DNA from: Prauserella salsuginis
Lineage (GTDB): Bacteria; Actinomycetota; Actinomycetes; Mycobacteriales; Pseudonocardiaceae
DNA: 64,000 nucleotides
Direction: 5' to 3'
NCBI RefSeq assembly: GCF_024648885.1
Contig: NZ_JANBBF010000010.1
Span: forward strand, 310,001-374,000
The position numbers and the translations under genes are program-made. Below are positions 45,416 to 54,509 of this stretch, piece by piece (the stretch's first letter is position 1; each line of letters begins with the position of its first letter). The notes under the pieces are model-generated. The model was not told where the DNA came from, did no database searches, and worked only from the letters and a program-made list of their open reading frames with translations.

Positions 45416-45488
45416 GCTCCCATCGTCCAGCGGCCTAGGACTCCGCCCTTTCAAGGCGGCAACGCGGGTTCGAATCCCGTTGGGAGTA
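45416..45488 (+). tRNA. tRNA-Glu (anticodon TTC)
   Basis: Cloverleaf of 73 nt: acceptor GCTCCCA pairs with TGGGAGT (first pair G-T as in other actinobacterial tRNA-Glu), anticodon loop CTTTCAA, T-arm GGGTTCGAATCCC. CCA is not encoded. Confidence 0.95.
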
Positions 45489-45576
45489 CGCAGTACGCTG
45501 CACGTGACGAGTGCAGTCGACAACAGAATACCGGCTCGGGTAACGACATCGGAACCTGAAGGCCGGAGCACAGCAA

Positions 45577-45650
45577 GGCCCTGTGGCGCAGTTGGTCAGC
45601 GCGCCGCCCTGTCACGGCGGAGGTCGCGGGTTCAAGTCCCGTCAGGGTCG
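45577..45650 (+). tRNA. tRNA-Asp (anticodon GTC)
   Basis: Cloverleaf of 74 nt: acceptor GGCCCTG/CAGGGTC, discriminator G, anticodon loop CTGTCAC, T-arm GCGGGTTCAAGTCCCGT. It lies 88 nt after tRNA-Glu and is probably cotranscribed. Confidence 0.95.
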
Positions 45651-45660
45651 CATCGAGGAA

Positions 45661-45691
45661 GCGGGTTCGTCATGAGACGGATCCGCTTTTT
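45661..45691 (+). terminator. Terminator after tRNA-Asp
   Basis: An 11-bp stem (GCGGGTTCGTC with GACGGATCCGC, two G-T pairs), tetraloop ATGA, then five T residues. Confidence 0.7.
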
Positions 45692-45719
45692 CATGTCGTC
45701 GGGAGGTGTCGCCCGTGGT

Positions 45720-45800
45720 GAGTCACCGCCCGGTTGTGAGTCATGGCTCGCTGGGAGTCATCGCGCGCCGGTCGTGACGTCGGGACCCCGGGAGTCACCG
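45720..45800. repeat. Dispersed GAGTCA motif repeat
   Basis: Four GAGTCA(C/T) motifs at 45720, 45738, 45755 and 45792 between two tRNA genes. Spacing is irregular; significance is unclear. Confidence 0.4.
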
Positions 45801-45927
45801 CGTGGCGGCCTCGATTCCGGAGACCTGCATCGCCGGGTGGTCCCGACGTCGGAGTCCTGACACCGCCCTGCGCAACGGGCCCCGCCGCACGGGCCGTTGC
45901 GCACATGCGCTAGTGTGTACAGCCAAC

Positions 45928-46001
45928 GGCCAGGTAGCTCAGTTGGTACGAGCGTCCGCCTGAAAAGCGGAAGGTCGCCGGTTCGACCCCGGCCCTGGCC
46001 A
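45928..46001 (+). tRNA. tRNA-Phe (anticodon GAA)
   Basis: Cloverleaf of 74 nt: acceptor GGCCAGG/CCTGGCC, discriminator A, anticodon loop CTGAAAA (GAA at 45962-45964), T-arm GCCGGTTCGACCCCGGC. TAGTGT at 45911-45916 may be the -10 element. Confidence 0.95.
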
Positions 46002-46014
46002 CAACATTGACCAG

Positions 46015-46056
46015 CGAAATTGGCCCCTGCGAAAGCACTCGCAGGGGCCAATTTCG
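46015..46056 (+). terminator. Terminator after tRNA-Phe
   Basis: Perfect 18-bp stem (CGAAATTGGCCCCTGCGA and complement) with a 6-nt loop. Confidence 0.85.
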
Positions 46057-46124
46057 TGTCGGGTGCTCATTTCGGGTCTCAGTTGCTCCCGCATCAGCGC
46101 CCCGGCACTGCCTCGCGCAGCCGG

Positions 46125-46532
46125 TCAACCCGCCCGGTGTCGGGTGGCGCCGATACCCGCCGCGAGCAACCCGACCGCTCCGCCCCATGCCGCGTTGACC
46201 AGCAGGGTCATCACGACGCCGATGCCTCCCGGCGTCGCCAGCGGGCCTTCGAGCTGGCCGTGCAGCATCGGCGAGAGAATCGCGCTGAGCACGATCGCCG
46301 CCGCACCGTAGACGAGGCCGACGCACACCAACGTCAGCACCGGTTCGCGAGCACGCCCAAGGAGCACGGCGGCCAGCCACACGACCGAGATGCCCACGGT
46401 CATCAGGATCGGCGTCACCGGTTTTCCGAGTTCATCCATGAGCCCTGTGATGCTGAACAGCGGTCTGATGAGCGCGAACACGCCGAGCGCGATGATCAGC
46501 GGCCACGACAGCTGGGCAAGTCGAGTCTTCAC
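46125..46532 (-). CDS. Integral membrane protein
   Basis: A 135-residue protein with four transmembrane helices (SWPLIIALGVFALIRPLF; VTPILMTVGISVVWLAAVLLG; LVCVGLVYGAAAIVLSAIL; GVVMTLLVNAAWGGAVGLLAAGI). The GTG at 46532 lies 7 nt after TAGCGT, suggesting leaderless transcription; an ATG at 46568 would add 12 residues. Similar proteins are common in actinobacteria without known function. Confidence 0.75.
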   Translation of the reverse strand: MKTRLAQLSWPLIIALGVFALIRPLFSITGLMDELGKPVTPILMTVGISVVWLAAVLLGRAREPVLTLVCVGLVYGAAAIVLSAILSPMLHGQLEGPLATPGGIGVVMTLLVNAAWGGAVGLLAAGIGATRHRAG

Positions 46533-46755
46533 GGTGTGGACGCTATGCGGCCACGCGACGGCCGACATCAGGGCACGACCCGGTCCTTTCCTGAATTACC
46601 CCTGAGACGGCACGTCGCCATGCCGGCCACGCCGCCACGCCGGCCACGTGCCGCGGGAGGGGCCGCGAGACAGTGACGAAGTGCGCGTACGCGCCCTCGA
46701 CTCACCCCGGTCGCTTACTCTCACCGGGAGGACGAGCAGAGAGGGAGCCCGCCTG

Positions 46756-47544
46756 GTGAGCACCGACCACGAGCGCAGCTACTACGAGCGCATCGACGAT
46801 CGGCGATTCAAGCCGACGTCTCACACGAGCGGCGCGTGGAACCCCGACGAACAGCACTTCAGTCCCCTCGGTGGTCTCATCACGCACGCCATCGAAAGCG
46901 ACCGGGACGAGCGGGGCAGCGCACTGGCGATCTCCCGCATCAGTTTCGACATCCTCGGCAAACTCGCCCTCGACGAATGCGACATCCGCGTCGAGGTGAT
47001 CCGCCCAGGACGGACGATCGAGCTGGTCGAAGCCGTCGCGGACCTCGGTGGCCGCACGGCGGTACGCGCCAGGGCGTGGCTGCTGGCCCCGGGCGACACG
47101 GCGTCCGTCGCGGGCGGGGAGGATCCACCCCTCACCCCGCCGGGTGAGCTGGAGCCGTGGCAGATGTCGCACCTGTGGTCCGGCGGCTACATCGCCTCGC
47201 TGGACGCCCGTCCCGTCGCGGCACCGGAGCCCGGCCGCGGCACAGTCTGGATCTCGTCCGACGCCGACCTCGTCGCCGGCGAGCCCGTCGGCCCGTTCGC
47301 CGCGTTCGTCACGCACGTCGACGCGGCCAACGGCATCGCCGTGCGCAGGCCGCCGACCGAGTGGATGTTCCCGAACGTCGACCTGACCGTTCACCTGCAT
47401 CGGGCGCCCGAACCCGGTTGGACCGGTCTCGATACCACCGTCACGTTCGGTCCCGGCGGCCGCGGCATCACGAGCACCGCGCTCCACGACACTCACGGCC
47501 ACGTGGGGCACGCGCAGCAGATCCTCACGGTGCGTCCACTGTGA
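46756..47544 (+). CDS. Thioesterase-family (TesB-like, double hotdog) protein
   Basis: A 262-residue protein with two hotdog-like halves. Family-like segments are FSPLGGLITHAIES (helix region of the first half), ISRISFDILGKLALDECDIRVEVIRPGRTIELVEAVA and, in the second half, TEWMFPNVDLTVHLHRAPEPGWTGLDTTVTFGPGGRGITSTALHDTHGHVGHAQQ. It probably acts on acyl-CoA or acyl-polyketide substrates. The GTG at 46756 follows GAGGGAG. Confidence 0.8.
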   Translation: MSTDHERSYYERIDDRRFKPTSHTSGAWNPDEQHFSPLGGLITHAIESDRDERGSALAISRISFDILGKLALDECDIRVEVIRPGRTIELVEAVADLGGRTAVRARAWLLAPGDTASVAGGEDPPLTPPGELEPWQMSHLWSGGYIASLDARPVAAPEPGRGTVWISSDADLVAGEPVGPFAAFVTHVDAANGIAVRRPPTEWMFPNVDLTVHLHRAPEPGWTGLDTTVTFGPGGRGITSTALHDTHGHVGHAQQILTVRPL

Positions 47545-47633
47545 GCGGGCGCGTGCAACCTTCGGCCACGTTCGTCCCGTCCTGACAGGGAGTCCGCGCG
47601 AACGGCGCGGGTCGACATCGCGAGGGGGCTGCG

Positions 47634-48299
47634 ATGAAACCTGTCAGGATCGGGTCGAGAACCGCCGGTTTGACGTTGGCCGCACTGCTGGGCGGTGCGC
47701 TGGCGACGCCGGTTGCAGCGGCGGGCGAGGCGGGCGGGGACCTGCCGGATTCGGCGTCCGTGCAGGCCGATATCAACGGCGACGGTGGGCCGGAGCTGAT
47801 CACCGTGCGCGAACGCGATGACGACCGGGTGGTGTCGGCACGCTTCGCCGACCATTCCTATGTGGAATCCGCGTTCCCCAGCGACACGGCGGGGCGGTTG
47901 AATCTCGATCCGCGGGTGGCCGACCTCGGCAGGGACGGTACGGCGGACCTGCTCGTCACCACCGCGACCGGCGCCAACACATTGACGTTCGCCGCGTTCA
48001 CCTACATCCCGGAACAGGGCCTGGTGCGGGTGACCGGAACCGACGGCGCGCCACTGACCTTCCACGACGGCGGCGGTGCGACATCGCTGGCCTCGTATGC
48101 GTGCCACGAACCGGACGACGACGGCGCGACCTTCACCACCGTGCGGGCCGAACGGACCGACGGCGGACTCGACGGCGTGCGCACCAGCTACGAGGTCACG
48201 CGCGACACGGTCGTCCCACGTGGACAGACCGAGTTCCACGGCGCCGCTGAGGACGCACCCGTGGTGCAGGCCGACCCGGCCAGCTGCGCCCCCGCGTGA
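47634..48299 (+). CDS. Secreted FG-GAP/VCBS-like repeat protein
   Basis: A 221-residue exported protein. The signal peptide ends near AAAGEAGG (about 30). Calcium-binding-like motifs DINGDGGPELITV and DLGRDGTADLLVTT are typical of FG-GAP/VCBS beta-propeller blades, though only about two blades are present, so it may be a small adhesin or an incomplete propeller. Function unknown. Confidence 0.75.
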   Translation: MKPVRIGSRTAGLTLAALLGGALATPVAAAGEAGGDLPDSASVQADINGDGGPELITVRERDDDRVVSARFADHSYVESAFPSDTAGRLNLDPRVADLGRDGTADLLVTTATGANTLTFAAFTYIPEQGLVRVTGTDGAPLTFHDGGGATSLASYACHEPDDDGATFTTVRAERTDGGLDGVRTSYEVTRDTVVPRGQTEFHGAAEDAPVVQADPASCAPA

Positions 48300-48318
48300 C
48301 GCGGACGGCGAACACCGG

Positions 48319-48585
48319 TCAGCCTTCGCGCTTGTGGGCGACGTACCGGACCGCCAGGCCCGTCAGCAGCCCCAGTCCGGAGAGCACGACGAGTGCTCCG
48401 ATCGGCGTCGACGGGCCGGTGGCCGCCTCCGGCGTGCGGGAGGGTCCCGCGGTCACCGTGACCGCGCTGACCTCGCCCACCCGGCGGGCCTCCTGTGCCT
48501 GGGCAGGTGCCGCGGCTGTGAGCAGCGACATCGCCACCGCGACGAACAGGGCCGCGAGCGTGGCGGGAACGCGGGAAGTTCGCAT
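48319..48585 (-). CDS. Small secreted or membrane-tethered protein
   Basis: An 88-residue protein with a Sec signal (1-30, ending AAAPAQAQEA), a Thr/Pro-rich centre and a C-terminal transmembrane helix with a basic tail (GALVVLSGLGLLTGLAVRYVAHKREG). There is no LPxTG motif, so a sortase substrate is unlikely. The start is taken at the ATG 48585 after GCGAAGG. Family unknown. Confidence 0.7.
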   Translation of the reverse strand: MRTSRVPATLAALFVAVAMSLLTAAAPAQAQEARRVGEVSAVTVTAGPSRTPEAATGPSTPIGALVVLSGLGLLTGLAVRYVAHKREG

Positions 48586-48762
48586 GCCTTCGCAACCTCT
48601 CGGGATTCGCCGGCGCCGTTCGCTCATCGAACCACCGTCCGGCAACGGTGCGAAAAGCAGCGACTTCGCGCGTCACGGTGACAACACTGCTCCATTACGG
48701 TCAACCGCGGTGTTCCGGCGCGGTGCCGGGCTCCGTCCGGCCGGTGCCCACAAGGGAACCGG

Positions 48763-50670
48763 TCAGCCGATGGCGGTGACGGTGCCGCGGGCGTCGTAGA
48801 GGTAGTAGGCGCCGCCCGAGCGCACCAGCCGGCCGCCGTAGCTGCAGTCGATGCGTGAGTCCGACTCCGAATCGGCGAGGCGGGTGCTGCCCGACCCGCT
48901 CACCAGGTCCACGGCGCAGCCGCCGTCCCGGTCCGCGGACGCGACCAGCGCACGCTCGCCCGACAGCGGCAGGACGTCGGTGACGGTCCGCCGCTCGTAC
49001 CGGTGGTGCCAGGCGGGCGAGCCGCCGAACGGCATCGCCGTCAGCACGTCGGAGTCGGACGCCGAACCGCAGCCTGACACGTACAGCGTGTCCGCACCGG
49101 CGGTGAGCCGCAGTGTTCGTTCCGTGGCCCAGTCTTTTTCCGCGGATTGTGCACACGGCGTTCCCTCCGGTGGCGGACCGGTGGACCAGGCGTCGGCCCC
49201 GTCGGACAGCCGCCGCGCCGTGATCCGGCCGGTCTCGCTGCCCGCGGTGATGTACAGCCGGCCGGTCACGGTGGAGGCGACGTTCGACTCGAGCGTGTCG
49301 TCGTCCTCCGACGCTTCCCACAGCCGGCTGCCGGTCCGGGCGTCGAACGCAAGCGTGTCGCCGTCGCAGCCGAGGAGTGCGACGTCGTCGTGCGCCGCCT
49401 CGACGTGCTCGTTGATGCAGTCGACCCGGCGGTCCCACAACTCGGCACCGTCGATGTCCACCGCGGCGAGCCGGCCGTCCGGACGGTCGCCGCGCGTCAC
49501 CAGCGTGTACGGCGCTCGCACGTCGTCGTCACCCGTCGGCCACGGCTCGTCGTCCTCGGCGTGGAGCGGGTGATCGTCCCCGCCGTAGTTCCACACCGAC
49601 GTCGAGGCGCCCGTCCGCGTGTCGAGCACGGTCCCGTCCACGTCCGTTCCGTGCGTGTTCCAGCGCACCACGACGTGGGTCGCATCGGCGGCGATGATGC
49701 GTGGGCGGCGGCCTTCCTCGAGCGATCGCATCCACACCGGCTCTCCGTCCCGTGCCGACAGGAGCGCGACGCGCGGAAAGCCGCGATCCTCGTAGGCCAC
49801 CGCGATGCCGTGCCGGGTGGGCACGACGTCGCGCACCAGCCCGAGCGATCCGACCTCGAAGGTCCAGCGGACGGAGCCGTCGAAGGTGGACGGCTGCGGC
49901 GTCTCGATCCGGCCGGGCCCCGATTCGACGTCGGAATGCCGCCACAGCAGGTACCGGTCGGACAGCGCCGGGCCGAACCCGCCCAGCACGAAGACCATCG
50001 CCGTCACGATCACGACACAGCTGCCGGTGATCAGACCGCCCGCGGCCCACCCCGTCGCGCGCGGCCCGTGCAACCGCATCTCCCACCACGTCGCCGCCGC
50101 CACGGCCGCCCACAGCGGCGCGGCCAGCAGCGCGTACAGCGGCGCGGGCCCCTGCCATTCGTCCGTGGGCAGCAACCCGACGACGGCCGTCGCCGCGGTG
50201 CCGACGGCGAACAACGCGGCCAGCCCGGCGAACCAGTGCAGCGCCGTGTGCGACTCCGCGTGGCCCGCGCCCCACAGCCCGAACAAGCCCAGCGCCGTGA
50301 ACCCGGTGGCCAGCAGCGCCCACACCTGGATCTCCTCGGCGTCGAAACCACCGAGAACCCAGGTCGTGAACAGAGCGGCGGGCACCATGAGGGCGAGCTG
50401 CACGGTGACCAGCAACGTGATCAGATACGACCCCGCGCGTCGGTCTTGCGCTGTCGCATCGGACGCGTCGGCGTCCTCCCTGACGTCGGAATCTCCCGTG
50501 TCGGCATCCGGCGTGTGGTCCCGCCCGTCGATGTCCGGCGTGCCCGGCCCCTGCGCATCTGCGCCGTGGACAGCCGCGCCGTGGGCGTCCGCGTCGTGGG
50601 CGTCCGGGGCCCGGCCGTCCGGGGCCCGGCTGTCCGGGTCGTCGGGCGAGGTCGGTTCGTCGGCGGCCAT
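48763..50670 (-). CDS. Membrane-anchored PQQ-like beta-propeller protein
   Basis: A 635-residue protein. A hydrophilic, Asp/Ala/His-rich N-terminus (1-70) is followed by five transmembrane helices (about 78-235) and a C-terminal propeller domain (about 250-635) of PQQ-like repeats such as GFPRVALLSARDGEPVWMRSLEEGRRPRI and GDTLAFDARTGSRLWEASEDDD. The propeller probably faces outward and binds ligand or protein partners; no quinoprotein catalytic residues are evident. The ATG at 50670 is preferred because the frame upstream overlaps the divergent pirin gene. Confidence 0.8.
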   Translation of the reverse strand: MAADEPTSPDDPDSRAPDGRAPDAHDADAHGAAVHGADAQGPGTPDIDGRDHTPDADTGDSDVREDADASDATAQDRRAGSYLITLLVTVQLALMVPAALFTTWVLGGFDAEEIQVWALLATGFTALGLFGLWGAGHAESHTALHWFAGLAALFAVGTAATAVVGLLPTDEWQGPAPLYALLAAPLWAAVAAATWWEMRLHGPRATGWAAGGLITGSCVVIVTAMVFVLGGFGPALSDRYLLWRHSDVESGPGRIETPQPSTFDGSVRWTFEVGSLGLVRDVVPTRHGIAVAYEDRGFPRVALLSARDGEPVWMRSLEEGRRPRIIAADATHVVVRWNTHGTDVDGTVLDTRTGASTSVWNYGGDDHPLHAEDDEPWPTGDDDVRAPYTLVTRGDRPDGRLAAVDIDGAELWDRRVDCINEHVEAAHDDVALLGCDGDTLAFDARTGSRLWEASEDDDTLESNVASTVTGRLYITAGSETGRITARRLSDGADAWSTGPPPEGTPCAQSAEKDWATERTLRLTAGADTLYVSGCGSASDSDVLTAMPFGGSPAWHHRYERRTVTDVLPLSGERALVASADRDGGCAVDLVSGSGSTRLADSESDSRIDCSYGGRLVRSGGAYYLYDARGTVTAIG

Positions 50671-50802
50671 GCCGGGTTCGACGCCGCCTGCCGGTGATCG
50701 GTTGCATCCGCCGGGAGGCGACCCTCGCGATGCTCCCTGCCGGCGCGTCCGGCATCGTGAACAGTGGATCTCGCGTCGACCTGGCGAGCAGTGGAGGCGG
50801 GC

Positions 50803-51765
50803 ATGAGCAATCTCGAAGCGGCACCCGAGGAGCTGACGTGCACGTCGGCGCCGAACGACCGTGGGCGCGTGCTCGAACCGCGCAGCGTGCCGCTCGGCGG
50901 TCCGCGGGCCATGTCGGTACGCCGCACGCTGCCGCAACGCGCGCAGTCGTTCATCGGTGCGTGGTGCTTCGTCGACCACTACGGCCCCGACGAGGTGGCG
51001 GCGACGGGCGGCATGCGCGTCGCGGGCCATCCCCACACCGGGCTCCAGACGGTGTCGTGGCTGTTCCGCGGCGAGATCGAACACCTCGACACGACCGGCG
51101 CGCACGCGTACGTCCGCCCCGGCGAGCTCAACCTCATGACCGCGGGCGCGGGCATCGCCCACTCCGAGTTCTCCACTCCCGGCACCGACGTCCTGCACGG
51201 CGCGCAGCTGTGGCTCGCGCTGCCCGAGAAACATCGGTTCACCGAGCCGGGGTTCGAGCACTACGCACCACCCGTGGTCGACGTCGACGGTGCGCAGATG
51301 CTGGTCTTCTTCGGTTCACTGGCCGGGCAGGTGTCGCCGGTGCACACGTTCACCCCGCTGCTCGGGGCCGAGATCACGCTGCCGGCGGGACGCGAGTTGC
51401 GGCTGGACATCGACCCGGCGTTCGAACACGGTGTGCTGGTCGACCGGGGCTCGGTCGTCACGGCAGGGGTCACGGCCGCAGCGGGGGTGCTCGTCCACCA
51501 GCCCGCAGGTTCCGACACGCTGGCGTTGCGTGCCGAGTCCGACACCCGCCTGCTACTGCTCGGCGGCGAGCCGCTCGGCGAGCAGATCGTCATGTGGTGG
51601 AACTTCGTCGGGCGCTCCCACGACGAGATCGCCGAGTACCGCCGCGAATGGGAACACGAGCGCACATCGCGGCAGCCGGGCAGGTTCGGCCGCATGCCCG
51701 CAGAGTGGGAGCAGACGATTCCCGCGCCCGAGCTGCCGAACGTCCGCCTGCGCCCGCGTAGCTAG
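50803..51765 (+). CDS. Pirin-family protein
   Basis: A 320-residue bicupin. The metal-binding part of the N-terminal cupin is GHPHTGLQTVSWLFRGEIEHLDTTG with GELNLMTAGAGIAHSEFS, containing the conserved His and Glu residues. Members act as iron-binding cofactors or quercetinase-like dioxygenases; which applies is not known. The ATG at 50803 follows GTGGAGGCG. Confidence 0.9.
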   Translation: MSNLEAAPEELTCTSAPNDRGRVLEPRSVPLGGPRAMSVRRTLPQRAQSFIGAWCFVDHYGPDEVAATGGMRVAGHPHTGLQTVSWLFRGEIEHLDTTGAHAYVRPGELNLMTAGAGIAHSEFSTPGTDVLHGAQLWLALPEKHRFTEPGFEHYAPPVVDVDGAQMLVFFGSLAGQVSPVHTFTPLLGAEITLPAGRELRLDIDPAFEHGVLVDRGSVVTAGVTAAAGVLVHQPAGSDTLALRAESDTRLLLLGGEPLGEQIVMWWNFVGRSHDEIAEYRREWEHERTSRQPGRFGRMPAEWEQTIPAPELPNVRLRPRS

Positions 51766-51804
51766 CCCCGGTGCTCGCGCGTGTCCCGCGCCCGCCGCGC
51801 CGAC

Positions 51805-52010
51805 GCCGTGTTGCAGGTTCCGGGCCCCGTGTTGCGGGTTCGGGATCGTATTGCGGGTTCCGGCGCCCGTGTTGCAGGTTCGGGGGAGCGTGGTGCGGGT
51901 TCCGGGGCCGTCGCGCGTCCTGCACTCAGCACCACGTGTGCTGCGCTCAGCCACGCGTATTCTGCACTCGGCACCGGGGGTTCTGCGCCCGCGCGGTGCG
52001 GGCACGGGCG
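51805..52010. repeat. Mixed 21-nt-period repeats, family A then family B
   Basis: Five A-type units (CCGTGTTGCAGGTTCCGG-like, period 20-21) up to about 51905, followed by four B-type units (CTGCACTCAGCACCACGTGT-like). They lie between the pirin gene and the YqeY gene. Confidence 0.8.
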
Positions 52011-52085
52011 CCTGTCCCTGCCCCGGATGGGTGTCGATAGTCCGGTTCGACCGGCTGTGACCCACCCGCCGACTCGGACGTCGAT

Positions 52086-52454
52086 TCAGCCGTCCACGAA
52101 CCGGGCCAGGACGGTGGCCTCGTACCGCGCGGCCTCGGCCGCGTCGTGTTGCCCGAGCTGGTCGTAATCGGCCGCGTTGGCCCTGCGCTCGTCGACGGCC
52201 GAGCGCACGATGCCGGTCACGTCGTCGGCCGTCAGCTCCCGACGTGGGACGTCGGCCGTGCCGACCCCTGACACGGCTCCCGCCACGTTCTCCGAAGCCG
52301 TATCGGCAGTGGCCTCGACCTCCACGGCTTCGGCGTTGTCGATCGAACCCAGCGCCGAGCGCAACGCCGATGTCGCGCCCTTGTCCTTCGCCTTCATGGC
52401 ATCTCTCAACGCGGTCCGCATGGCGGCGCGCACGTCCGTGGTCTGTTCCGTCAC
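52086..52454 (-). CDS. GatB/YqeY-domain protein
   Basis: A 122-residue protein with the YqeY-like helical fold (RAAMRTALRDAMKAKDKGATSALRSALGSIDNAEAVEV; then RRELTADDVTGIVRSAVDERRANAADYDQLGQHDAAEAARYEATVLARFV). It resembles the tRNA-binding domain of GatB but is free-standing; function unknown. The GTG at 52454 is chosen because the frame upstream is within the repeats. Confidence 0.85.
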   Translation of the reverse strand: MTEQTTDVRAAMRTALRDAMKAKDKGATSALRSALGSIDNAEAVEVEATADTASENVAGAVSGVGTADVPRRELTADDVTGIVRSAVDERRANAADYDQLGQHDAAEAARYEATVLARFVDG

Positions 52455-52504
52455 CGGCGCAACGTAACAACGCCGCGCCGGTACCCGCTCCCCGTTTTCG
52501 CCGC

Positions 52505-52560
52505 AACACGGCCCCCGGGATCCGCAACACGGCGCCCGGGATCCGCAACACGGCGCCTGT
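52505..52560. repeat. 21-nt-period repeat, family A (inverted)
   Basis: Two full units and one partial with core GCAACACGGCGCCCGGGATC. It fills the gap between the ligase stop and the YqeY start. Confidence 0.85.
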
Positions 52561-52561
52561 G

Positions 52562-54211
52562 TCAGTCGCGCAACTGCCTTCGCAGGAGCTTGCCGGTGAC
52601 GGTCTTGGGCAGGTCGTCGCGGATCTCCACCTGCCGCGGGTACTTGTAGGCCGCCATGCGCTGCTTGCAGAACGCGACGAGTTCGTCGGGGTCGGCGGAC
52701 CGGCCGGGACGAAGGCTGACGAACGCCTTCACGGTCTCGCCGCGGTATGCGTCCGGCACGCCCACGACCGCGGCCTCGCGCACGGCGTCGTGTTCGTACA
52801 GCACGTCCTCGACCTCGCGGGGCCACACCTTGTAGCCGCCGGCGTTGATCTGGTCCTTCTTGCGGTCGACGAGGTAGAACCAGCCCTCGGCGTCCATGTA
52901 GCCGACGTCGCCGGTGTGCAGTTCGCCGCCGGGCAGTGCCTTCGCCGTCTCGTCGGGTTTGTTCCAGTAGCCGGGCACCACCTGTGGTCCGGATGTCACC
53001 AGTTCGCCGATCTCGCCGGGCGGCAGGTCGCGCCCGTCCTCGTCGACGACGCGTACCACGGTGTCGAACACCGGGACGCCCACGGACAACGCCCCCGACG
53101 CCGGGTCGACGGGTGCGTCGGCTCCCCTCGGCACGCCGTGGGAAGGGGACGTGGTCTCGGTGAGGCCGTAGACGTTGTTGATGTAGTGCCCGAACGTCTC
53201 CCGGAACGCCGTGACAGTGCTCGGCGGGATCGGCGCGCCGCCGGAGTACACCTTCGTGAGGCTGGCCAGCGCGGCCTTCTCGGCGTTCGGTGCGTTCATC
53301 ATCGCGATGAACACCGTGATCGACCCGGCGGCGAACGTGACCTGCTCGTCCCGGACCGTTTCGATCGTCACCTCCGGGTCGAACCGGTACAGCAGCACGA
53401 GGGGAGCCCCGGTGAGCAGGGACAGCGCGACGTGGCCGATCAGCCCCGTGATGTGGAACAGCGGGGCGACGCCGAGGACGACGTCGTCGTGGTCGATGCC
53501 GATCCAGTCGCGGAAGGTCTGTGCGTTGAACACCACGTTGCGGTGGGTGTTCATGGCGCCCTTGGGTGGGCCGGTCGTGCCCGAGGTGTAGGTCAACAGC
53601 GCGACGTCGTCGGGGCGCAGTCGCACCGCGGGAGGCGCGGCACCGCGGAACCGCGCGAGCATTGTCGACATATCGATGGTTCCGTCGCAGGTGATCCGCT
53701 CGATCCCGCCGAGCACCCGCTCGTCCCCGCGTGTCTGGTGTTCGAGCTCGGACGTCGTGATGACCGTCCGCACCTCGGTGCGCGGCAGCACCGCGCTCGC
53801 CACGTCGCGATACAGCCCTTCCAGGCACACCAGCACGCTGGCGCCGGAATCGGTGAGGATCAGCTCCAGCTCGCGCTCGCGGTTCATCGGGTTGACCGAC
53901 ACCGCGATGCCGCCGGCCTTCCAGGTGCCCAGCTGGGCGATGACGAACTGCGGCACGTTCTGCGCGTAGATCGCGACGCGCTCGCCCGCCGTGAACCCGG
54001 TGTCGGCGAGGCCCGCGGCGAACGCGTCCGACAGTGCGTCCAGCTCACGGGCGCTGATCCGGCCGTCGAAGTAGCGGATCGCGTCGCCGTCCGGATCGCG
54101 CGCGACCGTGGCCGCGAACATGTCCACGACGTTGTCGAACTCGACCGTGATTCCGCCGGGCTGCCCGTCCGGGTACAGCTTCAGCCACGGGCGCTGGTCG
54201 TAGCTCCCCAT
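52562..54211 (-). CDS. AMP-binding acyl-CoA ligase
   Basis: A 549-residue ANL-superfamily enzyme that activates a fatty or aromatic acid as acyl-AMP and then acyl-CoA. The P-loop LLTYTSGTTGPPKG, the YGLTET motif, TGDVGYMDAEGWFYLVDRKKD and the catalytic C-terminal Lys (LPKTVTGKLLRRQL) are intact. There is no Shine-Dalgarno of its own; it starts 4 nt after a 33-codon ORF with a strong one, so coupling is likely. Substrate not predictable. Confidence 0.92.
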   Translation of the reverse strand: MGSYDQRPWLKLYPDGQPGGITVEFDNVVDMFAATVARDPDGDAIRYFDGRISARELDALSDAFAAGLADTGFTAGERVAIYAQNVPQFVIAQLGTWKAGGIAVSVNPMNRERELELILTDSGASVLVCLEGLYRDVASAVLPRTEVRTVITTSELEHQTRGDERVLGGIERITCDGTIDMSTMLARFRGAAPPAVRLRPDDVALLTYTSGTTGPPKGAMNTHRNVVFNAQTFRDWIGIDHDDVVLGVAPLFHITGLIGHVALSLLTGAPLVLLYRFDPEVTIETVRDEQVTFAAGSITVFIAMMNAPNAEKAALASLTKVYSGGAPIPPSTVTAFRETFGHYINNVYGLTETTSPSHGVPRGADAPVDPASGALSVGVPVFDTVVRVVDEDGRDLPPGEIGELVTSGPQVVPGYWNKPDETAKALPGGELHTGDVGYMDAEGWFYLVDRKKDQINAGGYKVWPREVEDVLYEHDAVREAAVVGVPDAYRGETVKAFVSLRPGRSADPDELVAFCKQRMAAYKYPRQVEIRDDLPKTVTGKLLRRQLRD

Positions 54212-54215
54212 GGCG

Positions 54216-54317
54216 TCAGCGGACGGTGAACGGGTCGACGGGCGAATCGCTCCCGTGGCCGACCGTCCTCGGTGCGTCCCCGCCGCGGACGTCTCGCATC
54301 GCAGGTGCGTCGATCAT
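54216..54317 (-). CDS. 33-residue ORF coupled to the acyl-CoA ligase
   Basis: The ORF begins MIDAPAMRDVRGGDAPRT and ends DSPVDPFTVR. AAGGAG 8 nt before the ATG is a strong ribosome binding site and the stop lies 4 nt before the ligase start. It could be a small protein with its own role or a coupling leader. No family is recognised. Confidence 0.55.
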   Translation of the reverse strand: MIDAPAMRDVRGGDAPRTVGHGSDSPVDPFTVR

Positions 54318-54379
54318 CGGGAAGCTCCTTCGCCGCCGTCGGCCACCGCCGGCTGATGGTGCGGCGGCGCCGGAACGTG

Positions 54380-54385
54380 TGTCAA
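54380..54385 (-). promoter_or_regulatory. -35 element of the ligase operon
   Basis: A perfect TTGACA, 63 nt before the small ORF start. The -10 at 18-nt spacing (CACCAT) is poor. Confidence 0.4.
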
Positions 54386-54509
54386 GGTTGGACAGTGGGA
54401 GCCGACGCCACCGCTCCGCCGCGGTTTTCGGCCGTGTGAGGGAGAATCGGCCGACATCGGGAGCGGACGGTGACCGCTCGCGCAGCGATCCGCAGGCGAG
54501 GTGATGTCG

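Noticed and set aside
45416-46001. Integration site at the tRNA cluster
   Set aside because: No integrase, no tRNA 3'-end duplication and no foreign-looking genes lie next to the three tRNA genes.
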